Shown here: piece by piece, positions 25,009-33,638 of the stretch
Layout of the letters: every line of letters begins with the position of its first letter
Position numbering within the stretch: the first letter of the stretch is position 1
Assembly (NCBI GenBank): GCA_049841155.1
Contig: JASGHI010000003.1
Coordinates: 1,984,001-2,048,000 of the forward strand
Origin: ZC4RG30 sp049841155
GTDB taxonomy: Bacteria > Pseudomonadota > Gammaproteobacteria > Steroidobacterales > Steroidobacteraceae
Direction: 5' to 3'
DNA: 64,000 bases
Notes under the pieces: generated by a model
Seen by the model: only the letters and a program-made list of their open reading frames with translations
Told to the model about the DNA's origin: nothing
Databases searched by the model: none
Position numbers and translations under genes: made by a program

Positions 25009-27234
25009 ATGGACCTGTCCCCGATTCTCAATCCGCTCAACGATGAGCAGCGCGCCGCCGTCACCGCGCCGTTCGGTCCCACGCTGGTGCTCGCCGGCGC
25101 GGGCAGCGGCAAGACGCGCGTGCTCATCCACCGCATCGCCTGGGCGCTGACCGCGCTGGACGCCTCGCCGCACAACATCCTCGCCGTCACTTTCACCAAC
25201 AAGGCCGCGGCCGAGATGCGCCACCGCATCGAGAAGCTGCTCGGCATGCCCGGCGGCGGCATGTGGGTGGGTACCTTCCACGGCATCGCGCACCGGCTGC
25301 TGCGGCTGCACCACCAGCTTGCCGGCCTGCCGCCGGGTTTCCAGATCCTCGACAGCGAGGACCAGCAGCGGCTGATCAAGAAGCTGATCCGGGCGCAGGA
25401 ACTGGACGACACCCGCTTCGTGCCGCGGGATGTGCAGTACTACATCAACAAGCTCAAGGACGACGGGCTGCGTCCGGCGCAGGTCAAGGCCGGGAACGAT
25501 CCCATGCAGCAGACGCTGGCGAAGCTGTATGCCGCTTATGAAGAGGCTTGCCAGCGCAGCGGCGCGGTGGACTTCGCCGAGCTGCTGCTGCGCGCCTTCG
25601 AGCTGCTGCGCGACAATGCCTCGCTGGCCGCGCATTACCGCGCGCGCTTCCGGCATGTGCTGGTCGACGAATTCCAGGACACCAACGCCATCCAGTACGC
25701 GTGGACGCGCCTGATGGCCGGTGCCGACGGCAGCCCCTTCGTGGTCGGCGACGACGACCAGTCCATCTACCGCTGGCGCGGCGCGCGGGTGGAGAACCTG
25801 CGCCAGTTCTCGCGCGACTACCCCAGTGCAGCGATGTTCCGGCTGGAACAGAACTACCGCTCCACCGGCAACATTCTCGGCGCCGCCAACGCCCTCATCG
25901 CCAACAACTCGGGGCGGCTGGGCAAGAACCTGTGGACCAGCGGCGGCAAGGGCGAGCCCATCCATGTCTATGCCGCCTTCAACGAGCGCGACGAGGCGGA
26001 TTTCGTGCTGCACCGGATCGTCGAGTGGGCGCGCCGCGGCGGCGCGCGGCGCGAGGTCGCCGTGCTGTACCGCTCCAATGCGCAGTCGCGCGTGTTCGAG
26101 GAGGCCTTCCTCTCGGCGCGCGTGCCTTACAAAGTCTATGGCGGCCTGCGCTTCTACGAGCGCGCCGAGATCAAGGACGCGCTGGCCTATCTGCGCCTGG
26201 TCGCAAACCGCCATGACGACGCCTCCTTCGAGCGCGTGGTCAATCTGCCCACGCGCGGCATCGGCGCGCGCACGCTCGAAGGCCTGCGCGCCGTGGCACG
26301 GCAGCGCAGCGAATCGATGTGGGCGGCGGCCGCGCACATGCTCTCCGGCGTGCCAACGCAGAAGCTGGCCGGCGAACTGTCGGCCGCCGAGGCCTTCGGC
26401 GCCCGCGGCGGCGCGGCATTGCTGGGCTTCCTGCAGCTCATCGACCGGCTCGATGCCGATACCCGGGGCCTGCCGCTGCACGAGCAGATCGACCACGTGA
26501 TCCAGAACACCGGCCTCATCGAACATTTCCGCAAGGACAGGCAGGACAAGGGCGAGGCGCGCATCGAGAACCTCGAAGAGCTGGTCAGCGCCGCGCGCGG
26601 CTTCGATGCCGACGCGGTGGATCCGGATACCGAGGGCGAGAAACTGCCGCCGCTGGAAGCCTTCCTCGCGCATGCGGCGCTGGAATCCGGCGAAGGGCAG
26701 GCCGGCGAATGGGAGGACTGCGTGCAGATGATGACGCTGCACACCGCCAAGGGACTGGAATTCCCGCTGGTATTCCTCACCGGCATGGAGGACGGCCTGT
26801 TTCCCCACCAGCGCTCCATCGACGACCTGGAGGGCCTGGAGGAGGAGCGGCGCCTGTGCTACGTGGGCATCACGCGCGCGATGCAGCAGCTGTACATCAG
26901 CTACGCCGAGCAGCGCCGGCTGCACGGCATGGACAGCTTCGGCACGCCGTCGCGCTTCATCGAGGAAATCCCCGCCGAGCTGGTGGAGGAAATCCGCCCG
27001 CGCGTACAGGTGGCGCGGCCGGCCATCGGCGTGGCGCGGTTCCGCCCGCCGGTGCCGGAGGCGGCGAGCCCCGGCATCAGGCTCGGCGCCCGGGTGCGCC
27101 ACGGTCGCTTCGGCGACGGGGTCATCCTCAATCTCGAAGGCCAGGGCTCCCAGGCCCGCGTGCAGGTAAACTTCGAGAATCAGGGAGCCAAGTGGCTGAT
27201 GCTGTCGTACGCCAACCTGGAGATCGTGCGGTGA
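25009..27234 (+). CDS. uvrD: DNA helicase II
   Basis: A 741-residue superfamily 1 3'-5' helicase for nucleotide-excision and mismatch repair, closely similar to E. coli UvrD throughout. Walker A LAGAGSGKT (residues 28-36), FTNKAAAEMRHRI, GTFHGIAHRLLR, LVDEFQDTN (motif II), VGDDDQSIYRWRGA (motif III), LEQNYRST (IV), LMTLHTAKGLEFP-type motif V and VGITRAMQ (VI). The C-terminal Tudor-like segment (GARVRHGRFGDGVILNLEG) is retained. The stop overlaps the trkA GTG start. Confidence 0.97.
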   Translation: MDLSPILNPLNDEQRAAVTAPFGPTLVLAGAGSGKTRVLIHRIAWALTALDASPHNILAVTFTNKAAAEMRHRIEKLLGMPGGGMWVGTFHGIAHRLLRLHHQLAGLPPGFQILDSEDQQRLIKKLIRAQELDDTRFVPRDVQYYINKLKDDGLRPAQVKAGNDPMQQTLAKLYAAYEEACQRSGAVDFAELLLRAFELLRDNASLAAHYRARFRHVLVDEFQDTNAIQYAWTRLMAGADGSPFVVGDDDQSIYRWRGARVENLRQFSRDYPSAAMFRLEQNYRSTGNILGAANALIANNSGRLGKNLWTSGGKGEPIHVYAAFNERDEADFVLHRIVEWARRGGARREVAVLYRSNAQSRVFEEAFLSARVPYKVYGGLRFYERAEIKDALAYLRLVANRHDDASFERVVNLPTRGIGARTLEGLRAVARQRSESMWAAAAHMLSGVPTQKLAGELSAAEAFGARGGAALLGFLQLIDRLDADTRGLPLHEQIDHVIQNTGLIEHFRKDRQDKGEARIENLEELVSAARGFDADAVDPDTEGEKLPPLEAFLAHAALESGEGQAGEWEDCVQMMTLHTAKGLEFPLVFLTGMEDGLFPHQRSIDDLEGLEEERRLCYVGITRAMQQLYISYAEQRRLHGMDSFGTPSRFIEEIPAELVEEIRPRVQVARPAIGVARFRPPVPEAASPGIRLGARVRHGRFGDGVILNLEGQGSQARVQVNFENQGAKWLMLSYANLEIVR

Positions 27235-28595
27235 AGGTACTGATCCTCGGAGCAGGCCAGGTCGGCCGCACTGCCGCCTATCACCTCGCCCGGGAGCCCG
27301 CCAACGAAGTCACCGTGGTGGATGTCGACGAGGAACTGCTGCGCGATCTGCAGGGCCGCATCGACGTGCGCACCATCGCCGGCAATGCCTCGTTTCCTTC
27401 GGTGCTCGAAGCCGCCGGCATCGCCGACACCGACATCCTCGTCGCGCTCACCAGCTCCGACGAAGTGAACATGATCGCCTGCGAGATCGCCAACGCATTG
27501 TACCGCACGCCCAAGAAGATCGCGCGCATCCGGGCGTCCGAATACACCAGCAAGGAGAAGCTGTTCGCCGAAGGCGCGCTGGCGGTCGACGTGTGGATCA
27601 GCCCGGAGCAGCTGGTCACCGAATACATCGAACGCCTGATCCACAATCCCGGCGCGCTGCAGATCGTGGATTTCGCCGACGGCCGCGTGCGCCTGGTGGG
27701 CATGCTGACGCGCCGCGGCGGCCTGCTGGTGGGCCAGGAGCTGCGCACGCTGCGCGACCACATGCCCAATGCCGAGGCGCGCATCGCCGCCATCTACCGC
27801 AATGGCCGCGTGGTCGATCCCGAAGGCGAGACCGTGATCGAGGAGGGCGACGAGATCTTCTTCGTCGCCGCGCGCGACAACATCAAGCGCATGATGAGCG
27901 AACTGCGCCGCGCCGAGGAAGGTGTGCGCAAGGTGATCATCGCCGGCGGCGGCAACATCGGCATGCGCCTGGCGCGGCGGCTCGAGAAGCAGTACCAGGT
28001 GAAGCTTATCGAGCGCGACCTGCTGCGCGCCAACCGCGTGGCCGAGCGCCTGGAAGGCACCATCGTGCTGCACGCCGATGCCCAGGACGAGGAGCTGCTG
28101 ATCGAGGAGAACATCGACAGCACCGACGTGTTCGCCGCCGTCACCAATTCCGAGGAGGCCAACGTGCTCTCGGCCATGCTGGCCAAGCGCCTCGGCGCCC
28201 GCAAGGTGCTGGCGCTGGTCAACAAGCCTTCCTACGGCGACCTGATGGAAAACCGCAGCATCGACATCGCCGTGTCGCCGCAGACGGTGGTCATCGGCTC
28301 GCTGCTCGCGCACGTGCGCCGCGGCGACGTGGTGCGCGTGCATTCACTGCGCCGCGGCTCCGCCGAAGCGCTCGAAACCGTGGTGCACGGCCCGCAGGAC
28401 CGCTCGCGTGTGGTCGGCCGCCGCATCGAGGAGCTGGACCTGCCCTTCGGCGCCACCATCGTGGCGCTGGTCCGCGGCGAGAAGGTGATCATCGCCCACC
28501 ACGACACGATGATCGAAACCGAGGATCACGTGATCCTGTTCCTCACCGACCGTCGGCAGATCGACGCGGTGCAGCGCCTGTTCCAGACGGACTGA
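27231..28595 (+). CDS. trkA: Trk potassium uptake regulator TrkA
   Basis: A 454-residue cytoplasmic gating protein of the Trk K+ channel. Two Rossmann RCK-N domains (ILGAGQVGRTAAYHL at residues 4-18; IAGGGNIGMRLARRL at about 235) are each followed by an RCK-C domain (the second ends LPFGATIVALVRGEKVIIA). Nucleotide binding regulates TrkH opening. GTG 27231 overlaps the uvrD stop by 4 bases; trkH begins 12 bases after the stop. Confidence 0.96.
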   Translation: MKVLILGAGQVGRTAAYHLAREPANEVTVVDVDEELLRDLQGRIDVRTIAGNASFPSVLEAAGIADTDILVALTSSDEVNMIACEIANALYRTPKKIARIRASEYTSKEKLFAEGALAVDVWISPEQLVTEYIERLIHNPGALQIVDFADGRVRLVGMLTRRGGLLVGQELRTLRDHMPNAEARIAAIYRNGRVVDPEGETVIEEGDEIFFVAARDNIKRMMSELRRAEEGVRKVIIAGGGNIGMRLARRLEKQYQVKLIERDLLRANRVAERLEGTIVLHADAQDEELLIEENIDSTDVFAAVTNSEEANVLSAMLAKRLGARKVLALVNKPSYGDLMENRSIDIAVSPQTVVIGSLLAHVRRGDVVRVHSLRRGSAEALETVVHGPQDRSRVVGRRIEELDLPFGATIVALVRGEKVIIAHHDTMIETEDHVILFLTDRRQIDAVQRLFQTD

Positions 28596-28607
28596 TACGG
28601 GCGCCCC

Positions 28608-30077
28608 ATGCGCTCCATGCGCTCCATCCTCGCCGTCGTCAATGTGCTGGGCTCGCTGCTGGCCCTGTTCGCGCTCTACTATCTGCTGCCGCTCGCCACG
28701 GCGCTGATCTACGGCGAGACGGCGCAGCTGCAGGCCTTCGCCATTCCCGCGGGCGTGACGCTGGGAGTGGGCCTGGTGCTGCTGCTGGCGACGCGCCGCT
28801 GGCGCGCGGAGCTCAAGCCCCGCGACGGTTACCTGCTGGTGAGCCTCAGCTGGCTGATCCTCACGGCCGCTGCCGCCGCGCCATTCATGATCGGCGAGCC
28901 ACACCTGAACGCCGCGCACGCCTATTTCGAAGCCATGTCGGGCTTGTCCACCACCGGCTCCACGGTGATCACCGGCCTCGACCACCTGCCGCATTCGATG
29001 AACCTGTGGCGGCATGCGCTGCACTGGCTGGGCGGCATGGGCATCATCGTGCTGGCGGTGGCGGTGCTGCCGCTGCTGGGCGTCGGCGGCATGCAGATGT
29101 ACCGCGCCGAGACCCCGGGTTCGGTGAAGGACACCAAGCTCACGCCGCGCATCACCGAGACCGCCAAGGCCCTGTGGATGGTCTACGCCAGCCTCACGGC
29201 CGTGTGCACCTTCGCGCTGTGGAGCGTCGGCATGAGCCTCTTCGACGCCATCTGCCATGCCTTTTCGGTGATGGCCCTGGGCGGCTTCTCCAACTACGAT
29301 GCCAGCATCGGCCATTTCAATTCGCCGGCCATCGAGGCCGTGCTGATGATCTTCATGCTGGTGGCGACGGTGAACTTCTCCACTCACTTCATCGCCTTCC
29401 GCCGCGGCGACCTGGATGCATACCGGCGCGACCCCGAGGCGCGCTGGGTGATGCTGCTGCTGGGCATCAGCGTCGTGATCGTCGCGCTGGTGGTCGGCCG
29501 CAACCACCTCTACGGCAACTGGCTGACCACGCTGCGGCACACGGCCTTCACCACCATTTCCATCGCCACCACCACCGGTTTCGTCACCGAGGACTACTCC
29601 CGCTGGCCGCTGTTCGCGTCGATGTGGGTGCTGTTCCTCAGCTGCGTGACCTGCAGCACCGGCTCCACCGGCAGCGGCATCAAGATGTTCCGCGCCCTGG
29701 TGCTGGTCAAGCAGTGCTTCCGCGAGATGTTCCTGCTGGTGCATCCACAGGCCGTGCAGCCCTTGAAGGTCGGCGGCAAGGTGATCGCCAGCCGCGTGGT
29801 CTACTCGGTGCTGGCCTTCATCTTCATCTACTTCATGACCGTGGTCGTGCTCACCTTCGCGCTGCTGGCCACGGACATGGATTTCATGTCGGCCTTCACC
29901 GCGGTGATCGCCTCAATCAACAACGCCGGCCCGGGGCTGGGACTGGTGGGCCCGATGGCGAACTACGGCGTGCTGAGCGATCTGCAGGTGTGGATCTGCA
30001 CGCTGGGGATGTTCCTCGGGCGCATCGAGCTGTTCACCTTTCTGCTGCTGTTCTCGCGCACTTTCTGGCGCAAGTAG
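28608..30077 (+). CDS. trkH: Trk potassium uptake channel subunit TrkH
   Basis: A 489-residue membrane protein forming the K+ pore. The four pore loops are recognisable: MSGLSTTGSTV, SVMALGGFSNYD, ISIATTTGFVTED and ASINNAGPGLG, together with STGSTGSGIKMFRALVL. The start carries a tandem MRSMRS; either Met could be used. Together with trkA it forms a complete uptake unit, convergent with cheA. Confidence 0.95.
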   Translation: MRSMRSILAVVNVLGSLLALFALYYLLPLATALIYGETAQLQAFAIPAGVTLGVGLVLLLATRRWRAELKPRDGYLLVSLSWLILTAAAAAPFMIGEPHLNAAHAYFEAMSGLSTTGSTVITGLDHLPHSMNLWRHALHWLGGMGIIVLAVAVLPLLGVGGMQMYRAETPGSVKDTKLTPRITETAKALWMVYASLTAVCTFALWSVGMSLFDAICHAFSVMALGGFSNYDASIGHFNSPAIEAVLMIFMLVATVNFSTHFIAFRRGDLDAYRRDPEARWVMLLLGISVVIVALVVGRNHLYGNWLTTLRHTAFTTISIATTTGFVTEDYSRWPLFASMWVLFLSCVTCSTGSTGSGIKMFRALVLVKQCFREMFLLVHPQAVQPLKVGGKVIASRVVYSVLAFIFIYFMTVVVLTFALLATDMDFMSAFTAVIASINNAGPGLGLVGPMANYGVLSDLQVWICTLGMFLGRIELFTFLLLFSRTFWRK

Positions 30078-30106
30078 CACGGAAGCACCGCGCCCGGTCC
30101 CGGCCG

Positions 30107-31657
30107 TCAGCCCGTCTGCCGGATCGCAGCAGTGCCGGTCGACGCCGGATGCCTCAGCGGCAGGATGATCATCGTCGTGGTGCCCTTGCCCGGTTCACTG
30201 CGCAGCTCCACGCTGCCCCCCAGTTCCCTGACGTTCCGGCGCACCACGTCCATGCCGACACCGCGGCCGGAAAGATCCGTGGTCTCGGCCACCGTGGAGA
30301 GCCCCGGCAGGAAGATGAGTTCATGCACCTGCTCGTCAGTCAGCACCGCGGCAACATCGACCAGGCCGCCCGCCCGGGCCTTCTCCAGGATGCCGGTGTG
30401 GTCCAGTCCGCGGCCATCATCGCGGACGACAATGCCGACACCGCCTTCCCGGTGGAAAGCCTCCAGATGGATGGTGCCAGCGGCGGGTTTGCCCGCCGCC
30501 ACGCGCACCTCCGGCGTCTCGATGCCATGATCCACGCTGTTGCGCACCAGGTGCACCAGCGGATCGCCGATCTTCTCGAGCACGGCATTGTCCAGTTCGA
30601 CGTCCTCGCCGCTGATCTGCAAGTTGATCTGCTTCGCAAGCCGCGCCGAAAGGTCGTGCACCAGGCGCGGAAAGCGGCTGAAAACCGATCCCACGGGCTG
30701 CATGCGGGCGCGCATGACGCTCGCCTGCAGGTCATGGAGCTGGGATTCCAGCCGCGCGAGGCCGCTGCGCAGCCGCTCGGCATCCGCGCCCTGCAGATGC
30801 ATTGCAAGCTCGCTCAGCATCGACTGCGTGCTGACGATCCCGCCCACGGTGTCGAACATTTCGTCGATCTTGCCGATCGCGATGCGCACCGAAGTGGCGT
30901 CCGCAAGTGACGCATGGCCGGAAGCATCCGGTTCCACGATCTGCAGCCTCGTCACCTCCAGCTCGCAGTCCCCCTCGACGCACTCGAAGATCAGGTCGAT
31001 GGACGAGCGGGGCACCGAGGTTCTCAGCACCAGGTTCCAGCGTAGATGGCATTGCGTCGGGTCCAGGCGTCCCAGATCCGGCAGGCTGCCGGCATCGGCA
31101 TGCACCTGGAGCTCACCCATGCCGGCGAGCTCCTCGAACAGGCGCAGCGGATCATTGCCGCGGCTCAGGAACTCAGGCAGCGGTCGGAGGCGAATGCTCC
31201 ATGCCGTCATGCCGGTGGCGGGAACCGCAGCGGATATCATTGCCGCCACCGGCCGCACTGCAGCGGCGCCCTGGGCCACCATCTGCTCAAACATTACCTG
31301 CAGCAGGTCGGCCGCGCGGGTGTCCAGCGGCTGCTGCCTGCGCATTGCCGTCATCAGCAGGCGGATCTGGTCGACGGATTGCAGCAGTCCGTCGCAGATT
31401 TCTGTCGTGACTTCGAGCCTTCCGGAGCGCAGTTCGTCGAGCAGCGTCTCCAGCGCGTGTGCGAATGCGGTAATCTCGTTGAAGCCGAACATGTCGGCTC
31501 CGCCCTTGATCGAATGGGCAACGCGAAAAACCGTGTTGATGGTTTCGCCGTCCGCGGCTCCGGGCGCAAGCTTTAGCAGCGCGCCCTCCATCTTGTCCAG
31601 CGCCTCGAAGCTCTCGGCAAAGAAGGCTTCGTGGAACTGCTCCAGTCCGCTGCTCAC
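30107..31657 (-). CDS. cheA: CheA-type histidine kinase lacking the P5 domain
   Basis: A 516-residue chemotaxis kinase. P1 Hpt domain with the phosphorylation site AHSIKGGADMFGF (H48), a P2-like domain (about 148-242), dimerisation helices (about 255-330) and an HATPase domain with HLVRNSVDHGIE (N box, about 369-380), VRDDGRGLD, IFLPGLST and SGRGVGMDVV. It ends about 16 residues after TTTMIILPL (492-501). The CheW-like P5 domain that couples CheA to receptors is absent, and no downstream fragment carries it. Last gene of the fliGMN-cheY-STAS-cheA unit; overlaps the STAS gene by 4 bases. Confidence 0.9.
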   Translation of the reverse strand: MSSGLEQFHEAFFAESFEALDKMEGALLKLAPGAADGETINTVFRVAHSIKGGADMFGFNEITAFAHALETLLDELRSGRLEVTTEICDGLLQSVDQIRLLMTAMRRQQPLDTRAADLLQVMFEQMVAQGAAAVRPVAAMISAAVPATGMTAWSIRLRPLPEFLSRGNDPLRLFEELAGMGELQVHADAGSLPDLGRLDPTQCHLRWNLVLRTSVPRSSIDLIFECVEGDCELEVTRLQIVEPDASGHASLADATSVRIAIGKIDEMFDTVGGIVSTQSMLSELAMHLQGADAERLRSGLARLESQLHDLQASVMRARMQPVGSVFSRFPRLVHDLSARLAKQINLQISGEDVELDNAVLEKIGDPLVHLVRNSVDHGIETPEVRVAAGKPAAGTIHLEAFHREGGVGIVVRDDGRGLDHTGILEKARAGGLVDVAAVLTDEQVHELIFLPGLSTVAETTDLSGRGVGMDVVRRNVRELGGSVELRSEPGKGTTTMIILPLRHPASTGTAAIRQTG

Positions 31658-31977
31658 GGCATCTTTCCCGGCACGGCATCCTGCAGCCCCAGCAGCCTGT
31701 CCAGGCCGAGCCGCCTGAAGCCCTCCAGCAGCGGCTGTGACACGCCAATCCAGCGCAGCGGCACGTCCGCAGCACGGCGGCGGCGGCGCGCAGCCGCGAC
31801 CAGCAGCTGTAGCCCGGCCGTATCCACCTGCTGTACGCCGCGGCCGTCGATCTGCACCAGGCCCTTGCCGACGGTGGCCGCCAGCAGCTCCTGATGCAGT
31901 CCGGCAACCTCGCTCAGCGTGACGCTGGCGCCCAGCGTCACGACTCTCCCGGCTCCATCATGAGTCGGCGTGCTCAT
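31654..31977 (-). CDS. STAS-domain protein
   Basis: A 107-residue single STAS domain like anti-sigma-factor antagonists: VVTLGASVTLSEVAGLHQEL, VQIDGRGVQQVDTAGLQLLVAA and a C-terminal helix (LLEGFRRLGLDRLLGL). The position of the usual phosphorylatable Ser in DSSGL is occupied by Thr (DTAGL). Small STAS proteins also occur beside cheY/cheA in some other chemotaxis clusters. ATGA overlaps join it to cheY upstream and cheA downstream, so it probably works with them; partner and role are unknown. Confidence 0.85.
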   Translation of the reverse strand: MSTPTHDGAGRVVTLGASVTLSEVAGLHQELLAATVGKGLVQIDGRGVQQVDTAGLQLLVAAARRRRRAADVPLRWIGVSQPLLEGFRRLGLDRLLGLQDAVPGKMP

Positions 31978-32360
31978 GCAGCGCGGCTCGCAAGGATCTT
32001 CTCGATCTTGTCCTTCAGTGTCTGCGCCGTGAACGGCTTAACCACATAGCCGTCGACGCCAGCCTGGGCAGCCTCGACGACCTGCTCGCGCTTGGCCTCC
32101 GCCGTTACCAGCAGCACTGGCAGCGTGGCCAGCGCCGGGTCGGCTCGCACCGCCCTGAGCAGACCCAGGCCGGACATGCCCGGCATGTTCCAGTCGGTGA
32201 CGAGGAAATTTATGCTCCCCGTCTTGAGGATGGGCAATGCCATGTCGCCATCGTCCGCCTCGACGACCTCATGGTAGCCCAGCTCGTTGAGGAGGTTGCG
32301 AATTACACGTCTCATGGTGGAGAAGTCGTCCACCACCAAAAACCGTAGTGCCGTGCCCAT
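31974..32360 (-). CDS. cheY: CheY-type single-domain response regulator
   Basis: A 128-residue receiver domain: acidic pocket D11-D12, phosphoacceptor D56 in LVTDWNMPGMSG, LVTAEAKREQV with the switch Thr, and GYVVKPF with the conserved Lys. The DWNMP block is the version seen in motor-binding CheY proteins. The ATG at 32360 gives the usual length; a start 5 codons upstream would overlap fliN by 8 bases. Located between fliN and the STAS gene, it should be the target of the adjacent CheA and act on FliM. Confidence 0.95.
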   Translation of the reverse strand: MGTALRFLVVDDFSTMRRVIRNLLNELGYHEVVEADDGDMALPILKTGSINFLVTDWNMPGMSGLGLLRAVRADPALATLPVLLVTAEAKREQVVEAAQAGVDGYVVKPFTAQTLKDKIEKILASRAA

Positions 32361-32367
32361 CTGCAGA

Positions 32368-32634
32368 TTAACCACGTATGCCCGAGCTGCCCACGGCCTC
32401 TGTGAACCTTACGCCATACCTCTCGTTGACCATCACCACCTCTCCGTGGGCGACGAGCCGGTTGTTGACGTACACATCGAGGGGATCGCCCACCGGGCGC
32501 TCCAGCTTCACGATTGCGCCGGGGGCCATCTGCAGGAAATCTCGTATCGTCATCTTCACCCGGCCCACTTCCAGCGACAGCCGGACGGCGACGTCGAGCA
32601 ACACGTCCTGGGTCTCTGCTGCGGCTTCGTTCAC
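32368..32634 (-). CDS. fliN: Flagellar motor switch protein FliN (short form)
   Basis: An 88-residue C-ring protein made almost only of the SpoA/FliN domain: VAVRLSLEVGRVKMTIRDFLQM, GAIVKLERPVGDPLDVYVNNRLVA-type hydrophobic core, and GEVVMVNERYGVRFTE. The longer variable N-terminal part of E. coli FliN (137 residues) is missing. The ATG overlaps the fliM stop by 4 bases. Forms the lower ring of the switch complex with FliM. Confidence 0.93.
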   Translation of the reverse strand: MNEAAAETQDVLLDVAVRLSLEVGRVKMTIRDFLQMAPGAIVKLERPVGDPLDVYVNNRLVAHGEVVMVNERYGVRFTEAVGSSGIRG

Positions 32635-33638
32635 GACGACCTCCTGACGAATGCGTCGAGCGAGTTCCCCTGCTTGCGTGTGTTCATCTGCACGACTTTG
32701 ACCACCTGTGATCCGGCCTGCTGGCCAAGCTCTCCCCAGAACAGCGGCACGCCGTCGGCCATCATGGTGGCGCGGCCGTCGAAGTCGCAGGGAATGATGT
32801 CGCCGGCCCGCATGTTGAGCAACGAGCCGACCGTCATCTGCGCAGTCCCGAGATGGGTCACTAGATCGACCTCGGACTCCTCCAGTTCATTGCGCAGGAT
32901 CTGCGACCAGCGCTCTTCCTTGTCGGCCCGGTCGCTCTGCATGCCGGCCCGCAGGGTATCCTTGATGGGCTCCAGCATCGAATACGGCAGCGTGACATGG
33001 ATCTCGCCGCTATGGCCGTCCAGATCGACACGCAACCGGCTGACCACCACGATCTCGGTGGGGCTGACGATGTTGGCGAAAGTGGGATTCATCTCGCGGT
33101 TGATAAGTCCGACGTCTATCGGCATCACCGGTGACCAGGCCTCCTTCAGGCCGATGATCACCTGCTCCATCAGCATCTCTATGATGTGGTTCTCGGTGGG
33201 CGTGAAATCCCGTCCCTCGATCTTGGCGTGCCGGCCGGTGCCGCCGAAATACACGTCGATCATCGCGAATATCAGCCGCGCCTCGAAGATCATGAGTCCG
33301 GTGCCGGACAGCGGCAGGAAGCGGATCAGGTTGAGGCTGGTCGGCACGCTGAGCGTCGCGATGTACTCGGCGTACTTGGGCGTGCTGATGCCGACCACCG
33401 ACACCTCCGGCGAGCGCCGCAGCATGCCCAGTATGGACAGCCGCAGCGACCTTGCCAGGCGCTCGTTGATCATCTCCAGCGTCGGCATCCGGCCGCGCAC
33501 GATGCGGGTCTGGGTGCTGAAATCGTAGTTGCGCGCAACCCCTGGATCCTGGGGCGGCTTCGGTCCGGTATCCACGGCACCGGAATTCACGCCATGGAGC
33601 AGGGCGTCTATTTCATCCTGTTCGAGCACTTCACTCAT
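32631..33638 (-). CDS. fliM: Flagellar motor switch protein FliM
   Basis: A 335-residue switch protein. The N-terminal CheY-P-binding peptide (QDEIDALLHGV, residues 7-17) is intact. The CheC-like middle domain contains LRLSILGMLRRSPEVSV, SLNLIRFLPLSGTGLMIFEARLIF (residues about 100-123), and DVYFGGTGRH; a C-terminal SpoA domain follows (about 255-325). The intact docking peptide suggests that the neighbouring CheY controls this switch. Four-base overlaps with fliG and fliN. Confidence 0.95.
   Translation of the reverse strand: MSEVLEQDEIDALLHGVNSGAVDTGPKPPQDPGVARNYDFSTQTRIVRGRMPTLEMINERLARSLRLSILGMLRRSPEVSVVGISTPKYAEYIATLSVPTSLNLIRFLPLSGTGLMIFEARLIFAMIDVYFGGTGRHAKIEGRDFTPTENHIIEMLMEQVIIGLKEAWSPVMPIDVGLINREMNPTFANIVSPTEIVVVSRLRVDLDGHSGEIHVTLPYSMLEPIKDTLRAGMQSDRADKEERWSQILRNELEESEVDLVTHLGTAQMTVGSLLNMRAGDIIPCDFDGRATMMADGVPLFWGELGQQAGSQVVKVVQMNTRKQGNSLDAFVRRSS

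Noticed and set aside
24247..27102. A long minus-strand open frame opposite the permease and uvrD
   Set aside because: Composition is typical of the antisense of coding DNA (His, Gln, Arg, Val-rich) and uvrD on the other strand is unambiguous.
30078..30106. Possible continuation of cheA (missing P5 domain) after a frameshift
   Set aside because: Only 29 bases remain before the trkH stop on the opposite strand, too short for a P5 domain in any frame.
27593..30910. A very long open frame on the plus strand across trkA, trkH and cheA
   Set aside because: It is Arg/Gly/Ala/His-rich, matches no family, and runs in a different frame through well-supported genes; GC-rich DNA produces such open shadows.
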